DNA of 64,000 nucleotides. Source: AP-15 sp963812675. GTDB taxonomy: Bacteria > Pseudomonadota > Alphaproteobacteria > ATCC43930 > CGMCC-115725. The notes beneath the pieces are model-generated. The model ran no database searches, was not told the DNA's origin, and saw nothing but the letters and a program-made list of their open reading frames with translations. The stretch lies in contig CAWEWR010000007.1 in NCBI GenBank assembly GCA_963812675.1, forward strand, positions 744,001 to 808,000, given 5' to 3'. The position numbers were made by a program, and so were the translations under genes. Below are positions 62,543 to 64,000 of this stretch, piece after piece. The stretch's first letter is position 1, and every line of letters begins with the position of its first letter.

Positions 62543-63382
62543 CTATTTCGCCGCAGCCACAGCCGGCTCGTCTTGCAATGCGCCTTGGAGACCGTCGACC
62601 GCGGCCTCCTCGGGCAATTCCTCCGGAGCCTCCGCGGCAAAAGCCTGTTCGGCGAGATCCGGCCGGGCGCCAATATCAACCCCGGAGGCCGCGAGCTCGG
62701 CCTGCAGCCCGTCGAGAACCGACCCGGCGACGAGATCGCAGTAGAGATGAATCGCCCGCATCGCATCGTCGTTTCCAGGGATCGGATAGGCGATGCCGTC
62801 GGGTGAGGAGTTCGAATCGAGAATCGCGACGACCGGTATGCGCAAGGTGTTGGCCTCGGCAACCGCGATTGCTTCCTTGTTGGTGTCGATCACGAACAGG
62901 ATGTCGGGCAGCCCGCCCATCTCCTTGATGCCACCCAGCGCCCGCTCCAGCTTGTCGCGGGCACGCGTCAGCTCCAAGAGTTCGCGCTTGGTCAACCCGG
63001 TTTGCTCTTGGGAGATCCGTTCCTCGAGTTCGCGCAGCCGCTTGATCGACTGGGAAATCGTCTTGAAGTTGGTCAGCATGCCGCCGAGCCAGCGGTAGTT
63101 GACGTAATATTGGCCGCAGCGCTTGGCGGCATCGGCGACGGGCTCCTGCGCCTGGCGCTTGGTGCCGACCAGAAGAACGCGGCCGCCACCCGCGACGACG
63201 TCCCGGATCGCCTGCAAGCCCTGGTGCAGCATCGGTTCGCTCTGCTCGAGGTCGATGATGTGGATCCCGTTGCGGACACCGAAAATGTACGGCGCCATTT
63301 TGGGGTTCCACCGGCGGGTATGATGACCGAAGTGAACGCCGGCTTCGAGCAGCTGGCGCATTGAGGCAGTTGGTATCGCCAT
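62543..63382 (-). CDS. rpsB: 30S ribosomal protein S2
   Basis: 279 residues. MRQLLEAGVHFGHHTRRWNPKM is the conserved start, and DTNKEAIAVAEANTLRIPVVAILDSN binds near the 16S rRNA. The C-terminal 40 residues are acidic and alanine-rich, an extension common in alphaproteobacteria. A leader with a hairpin precedes it. Confidence 0.98.
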   Translation of the reverse strand: MAIPTASMRQLLEAGVHFGHHTRRWNPKMAPYIFGVRNGIHIIDLEQSEPMLHQGLQAIRDVVAGGGRVLLVGTKRQAQEPVADAAKRCGQYYVNYRWLGGMLTNFKTISQSIKRLRELEERISQEQTGLTKRELLELTRARDKLERALGGIKEMGGLPDILFVIDTNKEAIAVAEANTLRIPVVAILDSNSSPDGIAYPIPGNDDAMRAIHLYCDLVAGSVLDGLQAELAASGVDIGARPDLAEQAFAAEAPEELPEEAAVDGLQGALQDEPAVAAAK

Positions 63383-63421
63383 AGTAATTCCTTAGTTTCC
63401 GGTTGAGCCGCCGCAGGAGAA

Positions 63422-63442
63422 GTCGGCGCCTAAAACGCCGAC
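63422..63442 (-). promoter_or_regulatory. Hairpin in the rpsB leader
   Basis: Arms GTCGGCG/CGCCGAC (63422-63428, 63436-63442) with a seven-base loop lie about 40 bases before the rpsB ATG. It could be part of an autoregulatory S2 leader or simple structure. The rest of the 63383-63617 gap shows no gene. Confidence 0.4.
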
Positions 63443-63617
63443 ACCGGAACGGGCGCCTGCTCGGAAAAACAGCCGGCAGCACCCGCAGCCCTGCGTGAGG
63501 TATCGCAGTATTACTTACGTCGCCGAGGCCGCCTTCGCAACACCGCCGCGCCATCCCGCATGCCGGACTTGGTCCAGCCATCCGGATCGTGAGAGCCGCT
63601 CTCGGGATGTACTGAGG

Positions 63618-63645
63618 CGGATGGCCGGGCTAGCCCGGCCATCCG
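63618..63645. repeat. Perfect 28-bp palindrome, likely bidirectional terminator or REP
   Basis: Two fourteen-base halves, CGGATGGCCGGGCT and AGCCCGGCCATCCG, meet with no spacer. It sits six bases past the end of the amidohydrolase gene, which reads towards it. No T-run follows on either side. The arms match a GGCCGGGC class of intergenic repeats. Confidence 0.65.
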
Positions 63646-63651
63646 AGTATC

Positions 63652-64000
63652 CTAAGCCTGGTAGAGCGGGCCTCGGATGATTTGACCCGGCAGAGCATCG
63701 GTGAGCTCGCCGCCTTCCAGCAGCACGCTGCCATTGACCACGACGTAGTCGATGCCAACCGCGTCGCGCTTGACCTGCACGCCGCCCGCCGGCAGCGTCG
63801 CGACGGGCTCGCGCGGCTTCGATGCGATCGTGTCGGGGTCAAAGATCGTGATGTCGGCGACCTTGCCGGCGGCGATGAAGCCGCGATCGGTAATGTCGTG
63901 CATCAGCGCGGTCTTCCCGGTGAGCCGATAGACCGCCTCTTCGAGCGGCATCACCTGCTGCTCGCGCACCCAGTGACCCAGCAAATTCGTGCTGGTCTCA
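63652..64000 (-). CDS. Amidohydrolase family protein, C-terminal part (N-acyl-D-amino-acid deacylase-like)
   Basis: At least 115 residues are visible, and the frame stays open to the right edge, so the 5' part lies outside the window. MPLEEAVYRLTGKTALMHDITDRGFIAAGKVADITIFDPDTI is the typical end of D-aminoacylase/dihydroorotase-like metal-dependent hydrolases. The closing composite sheet VVVNGSVLLEGGELTDALPG is also typical. The metal-binding residues are not in view. Confidence 0.85.
   Translation of the reverse strand, partial: ETSTNLLGHWVREQQVMPLEEAVYRLTGKTALMHDITDRGFIAAGKVADITIFDPDTIASKPREPVATLPAGGVQVKRDAVGIDYVVVNGSVLLEGGELTDALPGQIIRGPLYQA

Overview
The window is GC-rich bacterial chromosome, densely coded, and its gene content points to an alphaproteobacterium. 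The evidence is the block rpsB-tsf-pyrH-frr-uppS-cdsA-dxr-rseP-bamA-ompH-lpxD-fabZ-lpxA-lpxI-lpxB with LpxI rather than LpxH, the order ruvC-ruvA-ruvB-tolQ-tolR-tolA-tolB-pal-ybgF-tilS-ftsH-glmM, a phasin, and an extended ribosomal protein S2. I cannot place it below class with confidence. The many flavin monooxygenase-like, Rieske and MFS genes suit a soil or freshwater heterotroph.

Positions 1-6500 hold accessory metabolism: an SDR, a luciferase-like oxidoreductase, a two-subunit ring hydroxylase with a small ABM-type monooxygenase, then pyrE with a translationally coupled unknown protein, and a secreted S1/P1 nuclease homologue that has lost part of its zinc site. Positions 6500-12950 hold a lone betaine-type ABC permease, an exported alpha/beta hydrolase ending in a clear terminator, a phasin, an NfeD/SPFH pair, a D,D-carboxypeptidase with a SPOR domain and an unknown protein. 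Positions 13000-16350 hold an AI-2E family membrane protein and an exported trio: two GlcG/HbpS-like proteins around a Tat-type intradiol dioxygenase. Positions 16600-21200 hold a VOC protein, an Fsr-like MFS exporter that overlaps tail-to-tail with an unusual SRPBCC-Rieske protein, and a tartrate/malate dehydrogenase.

Positions 21300-35500 are one long minus-strand housekeeping region reading leftwards: yebC, ruvCAB, tolQRAB-pal-ybgF, tilS, ftsH, glmM, thiD. Positions 35600-48000 are accessory again: luciferase-like, MetX-like hydrolase, EthD-like, purM, a TauD-like protein with Asn in place of the metal-binding Asp, an aldo/keto reductase, two tandem alpha-hydroxy-acid oxidases facing two tandem MFS transporters, one of which is frameshifted. 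Positions 48270-63400 are the minus-strand envelope and translation supercluster, with gloA coupled to the end of lpxB. The window ends inside an amidohydrolase gene.

The most notable points are paralogue pairs duplicated in parallel (oxidases and transporters), a 20-bp tandem duplication at the tolA-tolB junction that creates a seven-codon bridging ORF, a one-base shift near the end of lpxA, catalytic-residue losses in two enzymes, and an AT-rich 555-bp gap after 38977 carrying a promoter-like element and seven copies of AACAGC. Both frameshifts lie in short homopolymers, so assembly error must be excluded first. I saw no CRISPR array, prophage, insertion sequence, tRNA or rRNA.
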